Positions 29,264 to 38,149 are shown, numbered from the stretch's first letter. The stretch: DNA of 64,000 bases from Aurantimicrobium sp. MWH-Uga1 (GCF_003325955.1 NZ_CP030929.1:1364001-1428000); one strand, 5' to 3'. Program-made: numbers and translations. The notes: generated by a model from the letters alone, not told the origin.

Positions 29264-29929
29264 ATGTCAGTGACCACCGCCAGAATAGAAAACGTGAATT
29301 CACCAGTGAACGTGGCAGGTATGCCCGAGACAAAGCCACAGGCAGAATTCCCACATATTGCCTATCTCGATCGTCTTGTCACGGACGGAACAGACGAAGC
29401 TGCGTGGCTTCGTGCCCGTGCTCGTGGAATTACTGCCACCGATGTGGCCAAGCTCAATAGCGTTAACGCCATCCCGACTGCAGCTTTAGAGAAACTTCGC
29501 GGATCCACCTTTACCGGCAATGTTTTCACTGACCATGGCAAAGCACGCGAACCGGTCATCGCTGCCTGGGTGAAAGAAAACTTTTCCATCAACCCCAGCT
29601 CTGCGTTATTCCACGCAGAGCCCGAACCTCGGCATCTTGCCACCCCAGATGGCATTGGAGTCATTGATGAGACTCTCGTGCTTGCCGAGATAAAAACTAG
29701 TCAAAAGCCCTTCGAGGGTGTCCCTGCCGGATATCTTCGTCAGGTCTATTGGCAGCAATATGTTCTTGGCGCAGAAAGAACGTTGTTCGTCTGGGAACAG
29801 CATGAGAACTTTGTTCCCATTTCAGATACTCCCAAACACATCTGGATCGAGCGCGACGAGCGTGCAATCCGTGAACTTGTGTATCTTGCCAACGGACTTA
29901 TTGGTGAACTCCACCGTCTCACAAACTAA
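29264..29929 (+). CDS. YqaJ-like PD-(D/E)XK nuclease
   Basis: A 221-residue protein resembling the YqaJ/lambda-exonuclease fold. Visible nuclease residues are RARGITATDVAKL (51-63), the E96 helix FTDHGKAREPVIAAW, D129 in TPDG and the E142-x-K144 pair in LAEIKTS, in the order expected for this fold. Phage YqaJ proteins act with a RecT-type annealing protein, but none is present and no other phage gene is nearby, so this is a chromosomal version of unknown role. The start is uncertain: 29264 has no clear Shine-Dalgarno, and an internal ATG at 29321 is possible. Confidence 0.75.
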   Translation: MSVTTARIENVNSPVNVAGMPETKPQAEFPHIAYLDRLVTDGTDEAAWLRARARGITATDVAKLNSVNAIPTAALEKLRGSTFTGNVFTDHGKAREPVIAAWVKENFSINPSSALFHAEPEPRHLATPDGIGVIDETLVLAEIKTSQKPFEGVPAGYLRQVYWQQYVLGAERTLFVWEQHENFVPISDTPKHIWIERDERAIRELVYLANGLIGELHRLTN

Positions 29930-29951
29930 ATCCACTTCCTAAGGAACATAA

Positions 29952-30560
29952 ATGTCACTTCCCGAGATTCCAATCCTGGAGGGCGACTACGTTCGGCTAG
30001 AACCTCTCAGTAACGAGCGTGCTGAAGAACTCTCTGCTGCGTGCGAAGATGGCAAACTCCACGAGCTCTGGTACACCGCAATCCCCAGCCCTGAAAGCAT
30101 GAAGGCGGAAATTGATCGTCGTATAGGTCTCTACACGGCAGGTTCGATGATGCCTTTTGCCACGATTGACGTTGCAACGAATAAAGCCATTGGCATGACC
30201 ACCTTCATGAATATGAAGCTGGAGAACTTCAAGGTAGAGATTGGATCCACTTGGATGGCCAGCAGCTACCAAGGCACCGCCATCAACCCTGAAGCAAAGC
30301 TCTTGATGCTCAGCTATGCCTTTGATGTTTTGAGCTGCAACGCGGTCGAACTGCGCACGCATGAAAAAAATGCTCAGTCCCGTGCCGCAATTGAGAAGCT
30401 TGGTGCCAAACTCGACGGCATACTGCGCAATGACATGGTGATGGCGAATGGCACATTGCGCAACACTGCGGTTTACTCCATCACCAAGGACGAGTGGCCT
30501 GCCGTGCATGATGGTCTTATTGCTCGTCTTGATGACTTTGAGCAGGCAGAAGAGTCCTAG
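29952..30560 (+). CDS. GNAT-family N-acetyltransferase (RimJ/RimL-like)
   Basis: A 202-residue acetyltransferase of the Acetyltransf_3 type: the LEGDYVRLEPLSNERAEEL start, the IGSTWMASSYQGTAIN strand preceding the acetyl-CoA loop, and NAVELRTHEKNAQSRAAIEKLG in the C-terminal part are typical of RimJ/RimL/PaiA-like enzymes. It probably acetylates an amine on a protein N-terminus or small molecule. It follows the nuclease gene by 22 bases and probably shares its transcript. An AAGGAAC precedes the ATG. Confidence 0.87.
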   Translation: MSLPEIPILEGDYVRLEPLSNERAEELSAACEDGKLHELWYTAIPSPESMKAEIDRRIGLYTAGSMMPFATIDVATNKAIGMTTFMNMKLENFKVEIGSTWMASSYQGTAINPEAKLLMLSYAFDVLSCNAVELRTHEKNAQSRAAIEKLGAKLDGILRNDMVMANGTLRNTAVYSITKDEWPAVHDGLIARLDDFEQAEES

Positions 30561-30563
30561 AGA

Positions 30564-31631
30564 CTAGCTCCGGCTATAGCTATCCAGCGCATCAATGAGA
30601 GCAAGGTTGGCCTCAGGAGATCCGATAGAAATACGAATACCTGTGCCGCTGAATGCCCGGCAAATAATTCCTCGGCTCATCAGATGGGATTGAAGAGAAT
30701 CAGTTTCTTCACCCGCTGCGAGCCAGACAAAGTTCGCTTGCGAGGAGGGAACATCCCACTCGGTCGTTGCGAGGTAGGCTTCGAGCTTGTCTCGTTCATC
30801 CAACAAGACATCGATGCGTTCTTGAAGTTCGGGTTCTGCAGCTAGCGAAGCGACCCCTGCGGCTTGAGCAATATCGGTCACTCCGAAAGGCAGTGCGACC
30901 TTGGCCAGGCCTTCCATCACCTCAGGGCGTGCAACGGTATATCCCAAACGTAATGCTGCGAGGCCGTATGCCTTTGAGAAAGTGTGCAGGACAGCTACAT
31001 TCTCAAACTCTCGGTAAAGCTCCAGGCCACGTGCCGCTTGTGGGTCATTCTGAAAGTGAACATAAGCTTCGTCAATAACCACAAGGATATGAGCAGGAAC
31101 CTGGGACAGAAAATCCCTCAGCTCGTCATGGCTAACAGCTGTACCAGTGGGGTTGTTAGGCGTGCAAATGAAGATGACTTTGGTTGCGGGAGTAATCGCC
31201 GCAAGCATGGCAGAAAGGTCATGACGATGATCGGCCGTGAGGGGAACCTCGACAGGTGTTGCCCCAGCACCACGAACCAAGATGGGATAAGCCTCGAAAG
31301 AGCGCCATGCATAGATCACCTCATCTCCGTGACCAGCAAAAGCACGAATGAGCTGTCCAGCAACCTCAACCGATCCAGTGCCAAAAGCGATTTCTGATTC
31401 CTTGACTCCTAAGCGTGCAGCTAATGCGGTGGTGAGTTCGGGCGCAGCCATGTTTGGGTAGCGGTGCATAGTTGATGCGGCATCTGTGATGGCCTGAATC
31501 ACAGAGGGAAGCGGTGGATAGGGGTTCTCATTCGACGAGAGCTTGTACACCGGGCCATCCCAGCCATCCACAGTTGACTTTCCTGGTTTGTAGGCAGGGA
31601 TTTTCTCAATGTGCGCAGGCTGCTTAATCAC
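30564..31631 (-). CDS. Histidinol-phosphate/aromatic aminotransferase (HisC2/Pat type)
   Basis: A class I/II PLP aminotransferase of 355 residues. SSNENPYPPLPS near the N-terminus, CTPNNPTGT, VVIDEAYVHF and the Schiff-base lysine in FSKAYGLAALRLGY are hallmarks of the HisC group. Family members transfer amino groups to histidinol phosphate or, as the actinobacterial Pat, to aromatic 2-oxo acids. No his genes are adjacent, so the aromatic role is at least as likely. It converges on the GNAT gene with 3 bases between the stops. Confidence 0.85.
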   Translation of the reverse strand: MIKQPAHIEKIPAYKPGKSTVDGWDGPVYKLSSNENPYPPLPSVIQAITDAASTMHRYPNMAAPELTTALAARLGVKESEIAFGTGSVEVAGQLIRAFAGHGDEVIYAWRSFEAYPILVRGAGATPVEVPLTADHRHDLSAMLAAITPATKVIFICTPNNPTGTAVSHDELRDFLSQVPAHILVVIDEAYVHFQNDPQAARGLELYREFENVAVLHTFSKAYGLAALRLGYTVARPEVMEGLAKVALPFGVTDIAQAAGVASLAAEPELQERIDVLLDERDKLEAYLATTEWDVPSSQANFVWLAAGEETDSLQSHLMSRGIICRAFSGTGIRISIGSPEANLALIDALDSYSRS

Positions 31632-31667
31632 TCTTCAACGATACCGGGCATAACTTGCCAGAAAAAC

Positions 31668-31701
31668 AAGAAGCCCCGTCGCTTACGCGACGGGGCTTCT
31701 T
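31668..31701 (-). terminator. Terminator after rplA
   Basis: AAGAAGCCCCGTCGC and GCGACGGGGCTTCTT form a perfect 15-bp stem with a TTAC loop, 15 bases after the rplA stop, with TTGTTTTTC following on the minus strand. A strong intrinsic terminator ending the secE-nusG-rplKA transcript. Confidence 0.92.
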
Positions 31702-31716
31702 TGAGTTCAGTTGAAC

Positions 31717-32406
31717 TTAGATGCTTGCAACATCGAGTGGGATGCCCGGACCAAAGGTGGTCGAGACAGCGCCCTTCTGGATGTAGCGACCCTTAGCCGA
31801 TGAAGGCTTGAGGCGAACAACTTCTTCGAGAGCTGCGTTGATGTTATCGCTGAGCTGCTCTGCGGTGAACGATGCCTTACCAACGATGAAGTGAACGTTG
31901 GAGTGCTTGTCTACCTTGAATTCGATCTTTCCGCCCTTGATGTCACTCACTGCCTTTGCAACATCTGGGGTTACAGTTCCCGTCTTGGGGTTTGGCATCA
32001 GGTTACGAGGGCCGAGTACCTTACCGAGACGACCAACCTTACCCATGAGTTCAGGGGTGGAAACAGCTGCATCGAAATCGGTGTAGCCAGCGGCTACCTT
32101 CTCGATGAGCTCGTCGCCACCAACCTCGTCTGCACCAGCTGCAACAGCAGCTTCAGCAGCAGGACCGGTTGCAAACACAATAACGCGTGCGGTCTTACCG
32201 GTACCGTGAGGAAGCATGACGGTTCCACGAACCATCTGGTCTGCCTTACGAGGGTCAACACCGAGCTTGAGGGCTACCTCAACGGTGCTGTTGAACTTTG
32301 CTGAACCGGTTTCCTTAGCAAGTGCGACTGCTTCGGTTGCGGTGTACAGCTTGCCTTCTTCTACCTTTGCGGCAGCAGCAAGATATGCCTTTGACTTTTT
32401 AGCCAT
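31717..32406 (-). CDS. rplA: 50S ribosomal protein L1
   Basis: A 229-residue L1-stalk protein. It contains the conserved [15 protein letters not shown] segment and the two-domain L1 arrangement. In other bacteria L1 also represses the rplKA mRNA. It is 11 bases downstream of rplK and ends in a strong terminator. Confidence 0.98.
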   Translation of the reverse strand: MAKKSKAYLAAAAKVEEGKLYTATEAVALAKETGSAKFNSTVEVALKLGVDPRKADQMVRGTVMLPHGTGKTARVIVFATGPAAEAAVAAGADEVGGDELIEKVAAGYTDFDAAVSTPELMGKVGRLGKVLGPRNLMPNPKTGTVTPDVAKAVSDIKGGKIEFKVDKHSNVHFIVGKASFTAEQLSDNINAALEEVVRLKPSSAKGRYIQKGAVSTTFGPGIPLDVASI

Positions 32407-32417
32407 GATCTATCCCC

Positions 32418-32849
32418 TTAGCCCTCTACCGTGATGCCCATGGAACGAGCGGTTCCGGCGATGATGAGCTTTGCAGCTTCAATGTCGTTTGCGTTGAGGT
32501 CAGCCATCTTTGCTTCTGCAATGGTCTGAACCTGTGCTTGGGTGAGCTTGGCAACCTTCACTGTGTGAGGAGTACCAGAACCCTTAGCAACGCCAGCAGC
32601 CTTCTTGATCATTTCAGCTGCAGGTGGAGTCTTGAGGATGAAGTCGAATGAACGGTCTTCGTAAACGGTGATCTCAACGGGAATGATGTTTCCGCGCTGT
32701 GATTCGGTTGCTGCGTTGTATGCCTTGCAGAAATCCATGATGTTCACACCGTGCTGACCCAGAGCGGGACCAACAGGAGGAGCTGGATTCGCGGCGCCGG
32801 CCTGGATCTGAAGCTTAATCAGACCTGTGACCTTCTTTTTCGGTGCCAT
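32418..32849 (-). CDS. rplK: 50S ribosomal protein L11
   Basis: A 143-residue protein of the GTPase-associated centre and target site of thiopeptides. [30 protein letters not shown] and [20 protein letters not shown] are invariant family segments. An AAAGGAAAAAGAA Shine-Dalgarno precedes the ATG at 32849. The hairpin-rich leader at 32878-32954 lies between it and nusG. Confidence 0.98.
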
Positions 32850-32877
32850 TTCTTTTTCCTTTTTTTGAATTCGAACT

Positions 32878-32954
32878 CATCGGGGTTCCGATGAACTCTC
32901 CCGTGAAATCAGGTGAACCTGATTCGCGGTAATCCCTGAGACTGAGCTCAGGGA
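32878..32954 (-). promoter_or_regulatory. Three-hairpin leader of rplKA
   Basis: Three perfect hairpins lie in tandem: TCCCTGAG/CTCAGGGA (32933-32954), AATCAGG/CCTGATT (32907-32924) and CATCGG/CCGATG with GGTT loop (32878-32893). No T-run follows, so they are not classical terminators. Since L1 represses rplKA in other bacteria through a leader structure, one of these is a candidate L1-binding site; that assignment is inference. Confidence 0.55.
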
Positions 32955-32962
32955 AATCTGTA

Positions 32963-33769
32963 TTACTGCTTAGTGACCTGGTCGAAGCTCAGTTCAACTG
33001 GAGTCTCACGTTCGAACAAAGAAACCAGAACAGTGAGCTTGCCGCTCTCAGGTTTGATTTCGCTGATCGAACCAGGAAGACCTGCGAAGGAACCTTCCTT
33101 GATAACCACGGTCTCGCCGATTTCGAAGTCGATCTCTGCGATAGGAGTACGAGCAACAGCCTGACCACCCTTGGCCTGAACAGCCTTGGCAGTAGGAACA
33201 TCCTTGACCTCAACCAGGGGCTTGAGCATGTTGAATGCTTCCTGGAAACGCAGAGGGGTGGGGTTGTGTGCGTTGCCCACGAAGCCGGTCACACCTGGGG
33301 TGTGACGGACACACGACCAGCTGTCTTCGTTGAGGTCCATGCGCACGAGCACGTATCCGGGGATACGAACACGAGTGACCATCTTGCGCTGACCGTTCTT
33401 GATTTCAACAACGTCTTCCATGGGCACTTCGATCTGGAAGATGAAATCAGTGAGCTGCATTGAGGCGCGACGGTTTTCAATGTTGTGCTTAACTTTGCGC
33501 TCAAAACCTGCGTAGGAGTGAATCACGTACCACTTACCTGGCAGGGTACGAAGCTCTGCTTCGAAGGCCGCGTAGGGGTCTTCGGCAACTTCTTCTTCAT
33601 CTTCAGAGGCAACAATGGCTGCTTCTGCTTCTTCGATGGTGTCGATGTCGAGAGCATCGGCAATTACTTCGTCAGCCTCCACGTCAACCACTGCGGCAGC
33701 ATCGGTTTCGGTTAGTGCATCCAGAGCAGCCTCGAGCAGCTGCTCGTCTTCGCGCGTCGAATCAGTCAC
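32963..33769 (-). CDS. nusG: Transcription termination/antitermination factor NusG
   Basis: A 268-residue NusG. The first 75 or so residues are a strongly acidic extension (runs such as EDEEEVAEDPYA), as usual in Actinobacteria. The NGN domain follows (GKWYVIHSYAGFERKVKHN) and then the KOW motif (GETVVIKEGSFAGLPGSI) at the C-terminus. It binds RNA polymerase and links it to Rho or ribosomes. It sits between secE and rplK in the conserved order. Confidence 0.97.
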   Translation of the reverse strand: MTDSTREDEQLLEAALDALTETDAAAVVDVEADEVIADALDIDTIEEAEAAIVASEDEEEVAEDPYAAFEAELRTLPGKWYVIHSYAGFERKVKHNIENRRASMQLTDFIFQIEVPMEDVVEIKNGQRKMVTRVRIPGYVLVRMDLNEDSWSCVRHTPGVTGFVGNAHNPTPLRFQEAFNMLKPLVEVKDVPTAKAVQAKGGQAVARTPIAEIDFEIGETVVIKEGSFAGLPGSISEIKPESGKLTVLVSLFERETPVELSFDQVTKQ

Positions 33770-33806
33770 GTTGTTCCTGTCTTATTTGTCTAAATCGTGG
33801 TGCTGG

Positions 33807-34097
33807 CTAGCCAGCAGGTGTTGTTGCGCCGAGGTCACCGAATACGGCAATTACGGTCCAGCCAAATACTGCATCCATCGCCGACACAATCAACAACATG
33901 ATGGTGACGAAGGCGAGAACTACCAACACGTAGTTGATGAGTTCTTTACGGGTAGGGGTGACGACTTTCTTGAGTTCACCCATTACCTGACGAAGGAAAA
34001 GCGCAATGCGCGAGAAAGGATTGCGCTTGGCAGCACGATCCTTTTTTGCGCGTGCGACGATGTCCTCACCGGGCTCGTCGGCTACGTCTTGCGCCAT
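33807..34097 (-). CDS. secE: Preprotein translocase subunit SecE
   Basis: A 96-residue single-span subunit of SecYEG. The conserved amphipathic helix FLRQVMGELKKVVTPTRKEL precedes the one membrane helix (YVLVVLAFVTIMLLIVSAMD). An AAAGGAAAACAA Shine-Dalgarno is present. Gene order tRNA-Trp, secE, nusG, rplK is the widespread bacterial arrangement. Confidence 0.96.
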   Translation of the reverse strand: MAQDVADEPGEDIVARAKKDRAAKRNPFSRIALFLRQVMGELKKVVTPTRKELINYVLVVLAFVTIMLLIVSAMDAVFGWTVIAVFGDLGATTPAG

Positions 34098-34116
34098 TTG
34101 TTTTCCTTTCGATTTG

Positions 34117-34189
34117 CAGGGCGGACAGGACTCGAACCTGCAACCTGCGGTTTTGGAGACCGCTGCTCTACCAATTGAGCCACCGCCCT
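34117..34189 (-). tRNA. tRNA-Trp (CCA anticodon)
   Basis: A 73-base cloverleaf on the minus strand. AGGGCGG at the 5' end pairs with CCGCCCT at the 3' end; the D-loop has GGCTCAATTGGTAGAGC, the anticodon loop is CTCCAAA with anticodon CCA, and the T-loop is GGTTCGAGTCC. The discriminator base is G and the 3' CCA is not encoded. It lies 20 bases upstream of secE. Confidence 0.97.
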
Positions 34190-34335
34190 CTGCTTCGTGC
34201 TGCCACTGAAAAGTTCAGTAGTTTCTTCCCAAAAGAAGGCGCGCGAAAGCATGGCATTTTTCAACCACTTCGCAACAGCTTAGGTCAGAAAGTGCCTCTG
34301 TGTAAAGCTGAGCCCAGAGCCCTATAGTTGTAGTC

Positions 34336-35541
34336 GTGCCTGAATTGAAGCGTATTTCTTCTCGTATTTCCGCCATCGCAGAGTCTGCGACCCTCAAGGT
34401 AGATGCCAAGGCAAAAGCCTTGCAGGCTGCTGGTCGCCCCGTTATCAGCTATGCAGCTGGTGAACCAGACTTCTCCACACCTGCTCACATCGTGGATGCG
34501 GCGCTGGCTGCGGTGAAAGATCCCAAGAACTACCGTTACACCCCTGCTGCTGGTTTACCCGAACTCAAGCAGGCCATTGCGGAGAAAACTCAGCGCGACA
34601 GCGGATGGGCTGTAGATCCCAGCCAGGTCATCGTCACTAACGGTGGGAAGCAGGCTGTCTACCAAGCTTTTGCCACCTTGCTAGATCCAGGTGACGAGGT
34701 TCTTGTTCCAACTCCCTACTGGACTACCTATCCCGAGGCCATCAAGCTTGCTGGTGGTAAGCAGGTTGACGTTTTTGCTGGCGCTGACCAGAACTACCTT
34801 GTCACCGTGGACCAGCTCGAAGCAGCACGCACAGACAAAACCAAAGTATTGCTTTTCGTCTCCCCCTCGAACCCCACTGGTGCGGTTTACTCCCCTGAGC
34901 AGACCAAAGCAATTGGCGAGTGGGCAGACAAGCACGGCCTGTGGGTTATCGCAGATGAGATTTACCAAAACCTGACCTATGACGGCCTCAAGGCTGTCTC
35001 CATTGTTGACGCAGTTCCAGCACTTCAGGACCGCACCATCTTGGTCAACGGTGTTGCCAAGACTTATGCCATGACCGGGTGGCGTCTGGGCTGGATGGTC
35101 GGCCCCGCCGATGCCATCAAGGCCGCTGCCAATCTTCAATCACACCTGAGCTCTAACGTTTCCAACATCTCCCAACGTGCAGCAATCGCTGCACTCACAG
35201 GCCCTCAAGAACCTGTAGAGGAGATGCGCGAAGCGTTCGATCGCCGTCGCAAGCTCATCGTTGAAGAGCTCCGCAAGATTCCTGGCTTTGAAGTTCCCAT
35301 GCCCGAGGGAGCGTTCTATGTTTACTGCGACGTCACTGGCCTGTTGAACAAAGAGTGGGGTGGGGTTACCCCAACCAACTCTCTTGAGCTCGCTGACCTG
35401 ATTCTTGATCAAGCAGAAGTAGCCGCGGTACCTGGTGAGGCCTTTGGTCCCAGCGGATACCTGCGCTTTAGCTATGCCCTTGGAGATGCACAACTGCTTG
35501 AAGGTGTTCAGCGTCTGCAGAAACTCTTTGGAACAAAGTAG
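34336..35541 (+). CDS. Aspartate aminotransferase (class I PLP, subgroup I-gamma type)
   Basis: Transfers the amino group between aspartate and 2-oxoglutarate. The 401 residues begin at a GTG ([20 protein letters not shown]), which is typical of AspB-like enzymes. Diagnostic segments are [51 protein letters not shown] and the PLP lysine in [17 protein letters not shown]. Prephenate aminotransferase activity is known in some members of this subgroup. It is divergent from tRNA-Trp/secE. Confidence 0.92.
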   Translation: MPELKRISSRISAIAESATLKVDAKAKALQAAGRPVISYAAGEPDFSTPAHIVDAALAAVKDPKNYRYTPAAGLPELKQAIAEKTQRDSGWAVDPSQVIVTNGGKQAVYQAFATLLDPGDEVLVPTPYWTTYPEAIKLAGGKQVDVFAGADQNYLVTVDQLEAARTDKTKVLLFVSPSNPTGAVYSPEQTKAIGEWADKHGLWVIADEIYQNLTYDGLKAVSIVDAVPALQDRTILVNGVAKTYAMTGWRLGWMVGPADAIKAAANLQSHLSSNVSNISQRAAIAALTGPQEPVEEMREAFDRRRKLIVEELRKIPGFEVPMPEGAFYVYCDVTGLLNKEWGGVTPTNSLELADLILDQAEVAAVPGEAFGPSGYLRFSYALGDAQLLEGVQRLQKLFGTK

Positions 35542-35544
35542 AAG

Positions 35545-35898
35545 CTAGAGGCCGAGCTCGGCCTTTCTAGCCTGAATGAGATCAGTGATGAGCTCAGCAT
35601 CGACATCCCAGTCCACGGGTACCTTAAACAAGCCTTTCGTGGTTTCGTAGGGAGCCAACCGTTCTGCAAAGCTCGTCATTGCTGCTTCGCTCCACGGAGC
35701 AAGTGACAGGTGATTCTTTGCTGCAGACATGCCGAATACATATTGCCCAGCAATCTGTATCTGCGGGGTATTCCAGGCCAGTTTGACCGTGGAGTCTGGA
35801 AAATTTGTCGCGATTGCATCCAAGATGCGCCGCAGTGTTGCAGCTTTGTTGTCATCCAAGCTCGCGAAGTACTCATCAAGATTCTCAAACTTAGCCAT
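35545..35898 (-). CDS. DUF1801 (YdhG/iron-chaperone-like) protein
   Basis: A 117-residue protein of the DUF1801/YdhG fold: central VKLAWNTPQIQIAGQYVFGMSAAKNHLSLAPW is the family core. Members include Fra/YdhG, reported as a frataxin-like iron protein in Bacillus, but function here is not established. It begins 2 bases after murB stops and probably is the last gene of that operon; it converges on the aminotransferase gene with 3 bases between the stops. Confidence 0.85.
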   Translation of the reverse strand: MAKFENLDEYFASLDDNKAATLRRILDAIATNFPDSTVKLAWNTPQIQIAGQYVFGMSAAKNHLSLAPWSEAAMTSFAERLAPYETTKGLFKVPVDWDVDAELITDLIQARKAELGL

Positions 35899-35900
35899 GG

Positions 35901-37016
35901 CTAAATCTCCACTCCAATGAGATTGGGTTCTGGGCGCAAGATAATTCCGAAGTGTGATTGCACCATGGCCTGGACATAGGTAGCAAGGCCAACTACCTCC
36001 GCCGCGGTGGCACCACCTTGATTGGTGATGGCCAGAGTGTGTTTAGTAGAAATGGCGGCATTTGATCCGGGGATGCGATATCCCTTGTGAACTCCCGCGT
36101 TCTCAATCAGCCAGGCTGCAGAAAGCTTCACTAACCGTGGTTGAGAAAACTTTGAAGGGAGGTCGGGAACTTCTGCTCCCAGAGGAAGGACTCTGTCTTG
36201 TGGATCTGGAGTGACAGGAAAACGTGGTGCGTCCTCGGGCAGGTTACGCGCAAAGTTTTCGGTGACGATGGGGTTCATAAAAAAGGAACCTGCACTAGCT
36301 GTGTCGGGGTCTGCAGGGTTGAGAACCATCCCTTTGCTCGAGCGCAGTGCGAGAACTGATCGTCGAACCTGTTCGAGGGATACCTGGGCACCCAGCTCAA
36401 CACCCAGCGCAGAGGCGAGCTGAGGGAAAGCTATAGGTGCAGACTGGTTGTTTCCATAGGAAGACAGGCCCAACTCCACGGTGAGAATGACACCTTCTTT
36501 ACCTTGTTTGAAAACAGAGTCACGGTAGCCCAGCGCCAGTTCAGAGGCAGGAATCCACGTAATCTCCTGGGTATATCGATCGAGGAACTCTACTGCGCGA
36601 AGAACTGTTGAAAGCTCTTGACCATAGGCACCAATGTTTTGGATAGGTGCAGCACCAGTTGAACCGGGGATCCCTGAGAGTGCTTCAATACCGACTAAGC
36701 CTTCGGAGATACTCCATGCAACAAGTTCATCCCAGTTCATTCCCGCAGCGACTCGAACGATACTGTGGTTGGGCGAGCGCGATATGTCTTGCTGCCGTTC
36801 AATACCCTGTGTGCACACGTGGATAACAGTGCCGTCGAACCCATTGTCAGCAACGATGGTGTTGGATCCACCGCCAAGAATGAGCCAGGGCTCATTCGAA
36901 TCCCACGTATTCAGAGCAGCCTCTATGAGTTGCTCACGAGTTGTGGCGGTAATGAGTTCGCGCGCCGGACCCCCCACCTGCATGGTGGTCAGTGTGGACA
37001 GCGGAACGGTGCTCAT
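35901..37016 (-). CDS. murB: UDP-N-acetylenolpyruvoylglucosamine reductase
   Basis: The flavoenzyme that makes UDP-N-acetylmuramate for peptidoglycan. The 371 residues have the FAD-binding domain (TTMQVGGPARELI; WLILGGGSNTIVAD; GIEALSGIPGSTGAAPIQNIGAYG) and the C-terminal MurB domain with SAGSFFMNPIV (catalytic Ser) and the LSAAWLIENAGVHKGYR segment. It is longer than E. coli MurB (342) by a central insertion. It starts 3 bases after the MaoC gene. Confidence 0.95.
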   Translation of the reverse strand: MSTVPLSTLTTMQVGGPARELITATTREQLIEAALNTWDSNEPWLILGGGSNTIVADNGFDGTVIHVCTQGIERQQDISRSPNHSIVRVAAGMNWDELVAWSISEGLVGIEALSGIPGSTGAAPIQNIGAYGQELSTVLRAVEFLDRYTQEITWIPASELALGYRDSVFKQGKEGVILTVELGLSSYGNNQSAPIAFPQLASALGVELGAQVSLEQVRRSVLALRSSKGMVLNPADPDTASAGSFFMNPIVTENFARNLPEDAPRFPVTPDPQDRVLPLGAEVPDLPSKFSQPRLVKLSAAWLIENAGVHKGYRIPGSNAAISTKHTLAITNQGGATAAEVVGLATYVQAMVQSHFGIILRPEPNLIGVEI

Positions 37017-37019
37017 TGG

Positions 37020-37439
37020 TTAGGCGAGGTTGACGCGAATCTGAGCTTTACCCAGGACTGTCTCGTCATTGAACTTGACGGTCAGATCGATACGAGCAAT
37101 CTGTGAGTCTTCTTCCAGAGCACCCACTGCCGCGGAGACGGTGACATCAGCGCCAATTTGGCCATCGACAAGAACAGGGCGTGTGAAACGAACCTGATAG
37201 TCCACGATGCGAGCAGGATCACCTACCCAATTAGATACTGGCTGAACAGCAAGACCCATCGTGAGCATGCCGTGCGCAAGTACTCCTGGAAGCCCAACTG
37301 AGACGGCAACATCATCACGGTAGTGAATGGGATTGAAATCACCGGAGGCCCCGGCGTAACGCACCAAGTTGTCTCTGGTGAGGTGGAATGATTCTTCGGC
37401 GATGACATCGCCTTTGGAGAGCGTTGAGAAGTCAACCAT
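37020..37439 (-). CDS. MaoC-family dehydratase (HadB-like)
   Basis: A 139-residue single hot-dog-fold protein with the hydratase-2 motif DFNPIH (catalytic Asp and His) and LAHGML. It resembles the mycobacterial HadB subunit, which pairs with HadA to dehydrate 3-hydroxyacyl thioesters in fatty-acid elongation. The HadA-like partner is encoded 2 bases upstream. The had-had-murB order is widely conserved in Actinobacteria; the actual acyl substrate in this organism is unknown. Confidence 0.87.
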   Translation of the reverse strand: MVDFSTLSKGDVIAEESFHLTRDNLVRYAGASGDFNPIHYRDDVAVSVGLPGVLAHGMLTMGLAVQPVSNWVGDPARIVDYQVRFTRPVLVDGQIGADVTVSAAVGALEEDSQIARIDLTVKFNDETVLGKAQIRVNLA

Positions 37440-37441
37440 GA

Positions 37442-37891
37442 TTAGTCCTCATCTCCTCGAACGACCAGAGTGGAAATGGCGGTGACAACATGCTTTCCGT
37501 CCGCGTCCACAATCTCAGAGTCAGCGGTGACCATGTTGTGTCCACCCAGGCTTTTCACACTGGAGACGGTCAACGTTGCGGTGAGTTCATCTCCAGCAAC
37601 AATTGCGCGAGTGTAGGTGAAGCGCTGCTCCCCGTGCACGACGCGAGAGAAGTCAATGCCTGCATCCGGCTCAGCTAAGAGCTGTGCGAGGGTGGCCTCT
37701 TGCACGACGACAGGAAAAGTCGTGGGCGCAACAAGGTCTTCGTGGCCAGCAGCCCGGGCTGCGTCCACATCAAAGTTGATGGGATTGGTCGAAAGTACCG
37801 CGCGAGAAAACTCGCGAATCTTTTCACGTCCAACGAGATACGGAGCGGTCGGAGGGAAGACACGACCTTGAAGTTCAGGATTTACAGCCAC
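37442..37891 (-). CDS. MaoC-like N-terminal dehydratase subunit (HadA-like)
   Basis: A 149-residue hot-dog protein of the FAS1-dehydratase-region type: VFPPTAPYLVGREKIREFSRAV, then NPINFDVDAA and LVAPTTFPVV, then VVHGEQRFTYTRAIVAGDELTATLTV. It lacks the D-x-x-P-x-H catalytic motif found in the downstream partner, as is normal for HadA, which supplies the substrate-binding half. First gene of a hadA-hadB-murB-DUF1801 operon. Confidence 0.87.
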   Translation of the reverse strand: MAVNPELQGRVFPPTAPYLVGREKIREFSRAVLSTNPINFDVDAARAAGHEDLVAPTTFPVVVQEATLAQLLAEPDAGIDFSRVVHGEQRFTYTRAIVAGDELTATLTVSSVKSLGGHNMVTADSEIVDADGKHVVTAISTLVVRGDED

Positions 37892-37937
37892 GCCACAATT
37901 CTAGGCGTGGCCTGGGAGAAGTGATGGGGTTTAACGA

Positions 37938-37971
37938 AAGAACCCCAGACCGTCATTGACCTGGGGTTCTT
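37938..37971 (-). terminator. Terminator of the 28-codon gene
   Basis: AAGAACCCCAG and CTGGGGTTCTT form a perfect 11-bp stem with a 12-base loop, 25 bases after the small ORF stop; TTCTTTCGTT follows on the minus strand. It separates the small gene from hadA. Confidence 0.8.
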
Positions 37972-37995
37972 GGGGCAGCTACCGCTGCAAGGTGT

Positions 37996-38082
37996 TTACT
38001 GGCAGCTGTCGCACTGCAGCAGATCCATTGGATCTACTGGTACTGCGTAGCCACCTACTGTGTCGTTTGATTCGAATTCCAT
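37996..38082 (-). CDS. Unannotated 28-residue protein with C-terminal CxxC
   Basis: A short gene on the minus strand. ATG at 38082 is 5 bases after a perfect GGAGG (complement of 38088-38092). The product starts MEFESNDTVGGYAVPVDPMD, acidic, with a GGYAVPVDPMD centre and ends LLQCDSC followed by Q, giving C24-x-x-C27. It has no signal peptide or membrane segment. It has its own promoter (38150-38177) and terminator, so it is a free-standing transcript. The CxxC could bind metal, be modified, or form a disulfide; it could also be a precursor peptide with a cleaved leader. I do not recognise the family. Confidence 0.65.
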   Translation of the reverse strand: MEFESNDTVGGYAVPVDPMDLLQCDSCQ

Positions 38083-38149
38083 TTGTGCCTCCATAAAACT
38101 TGTCGAAACATTTACATGTTTCTGCCGCACCCCTGCGGTGAGTTATCAC

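Noticed and set aside
33615-34178. 187-residue frame antisense to nusG/secE
   Set aside because: It runs through two conserved genes and the tRNA; no coding support.
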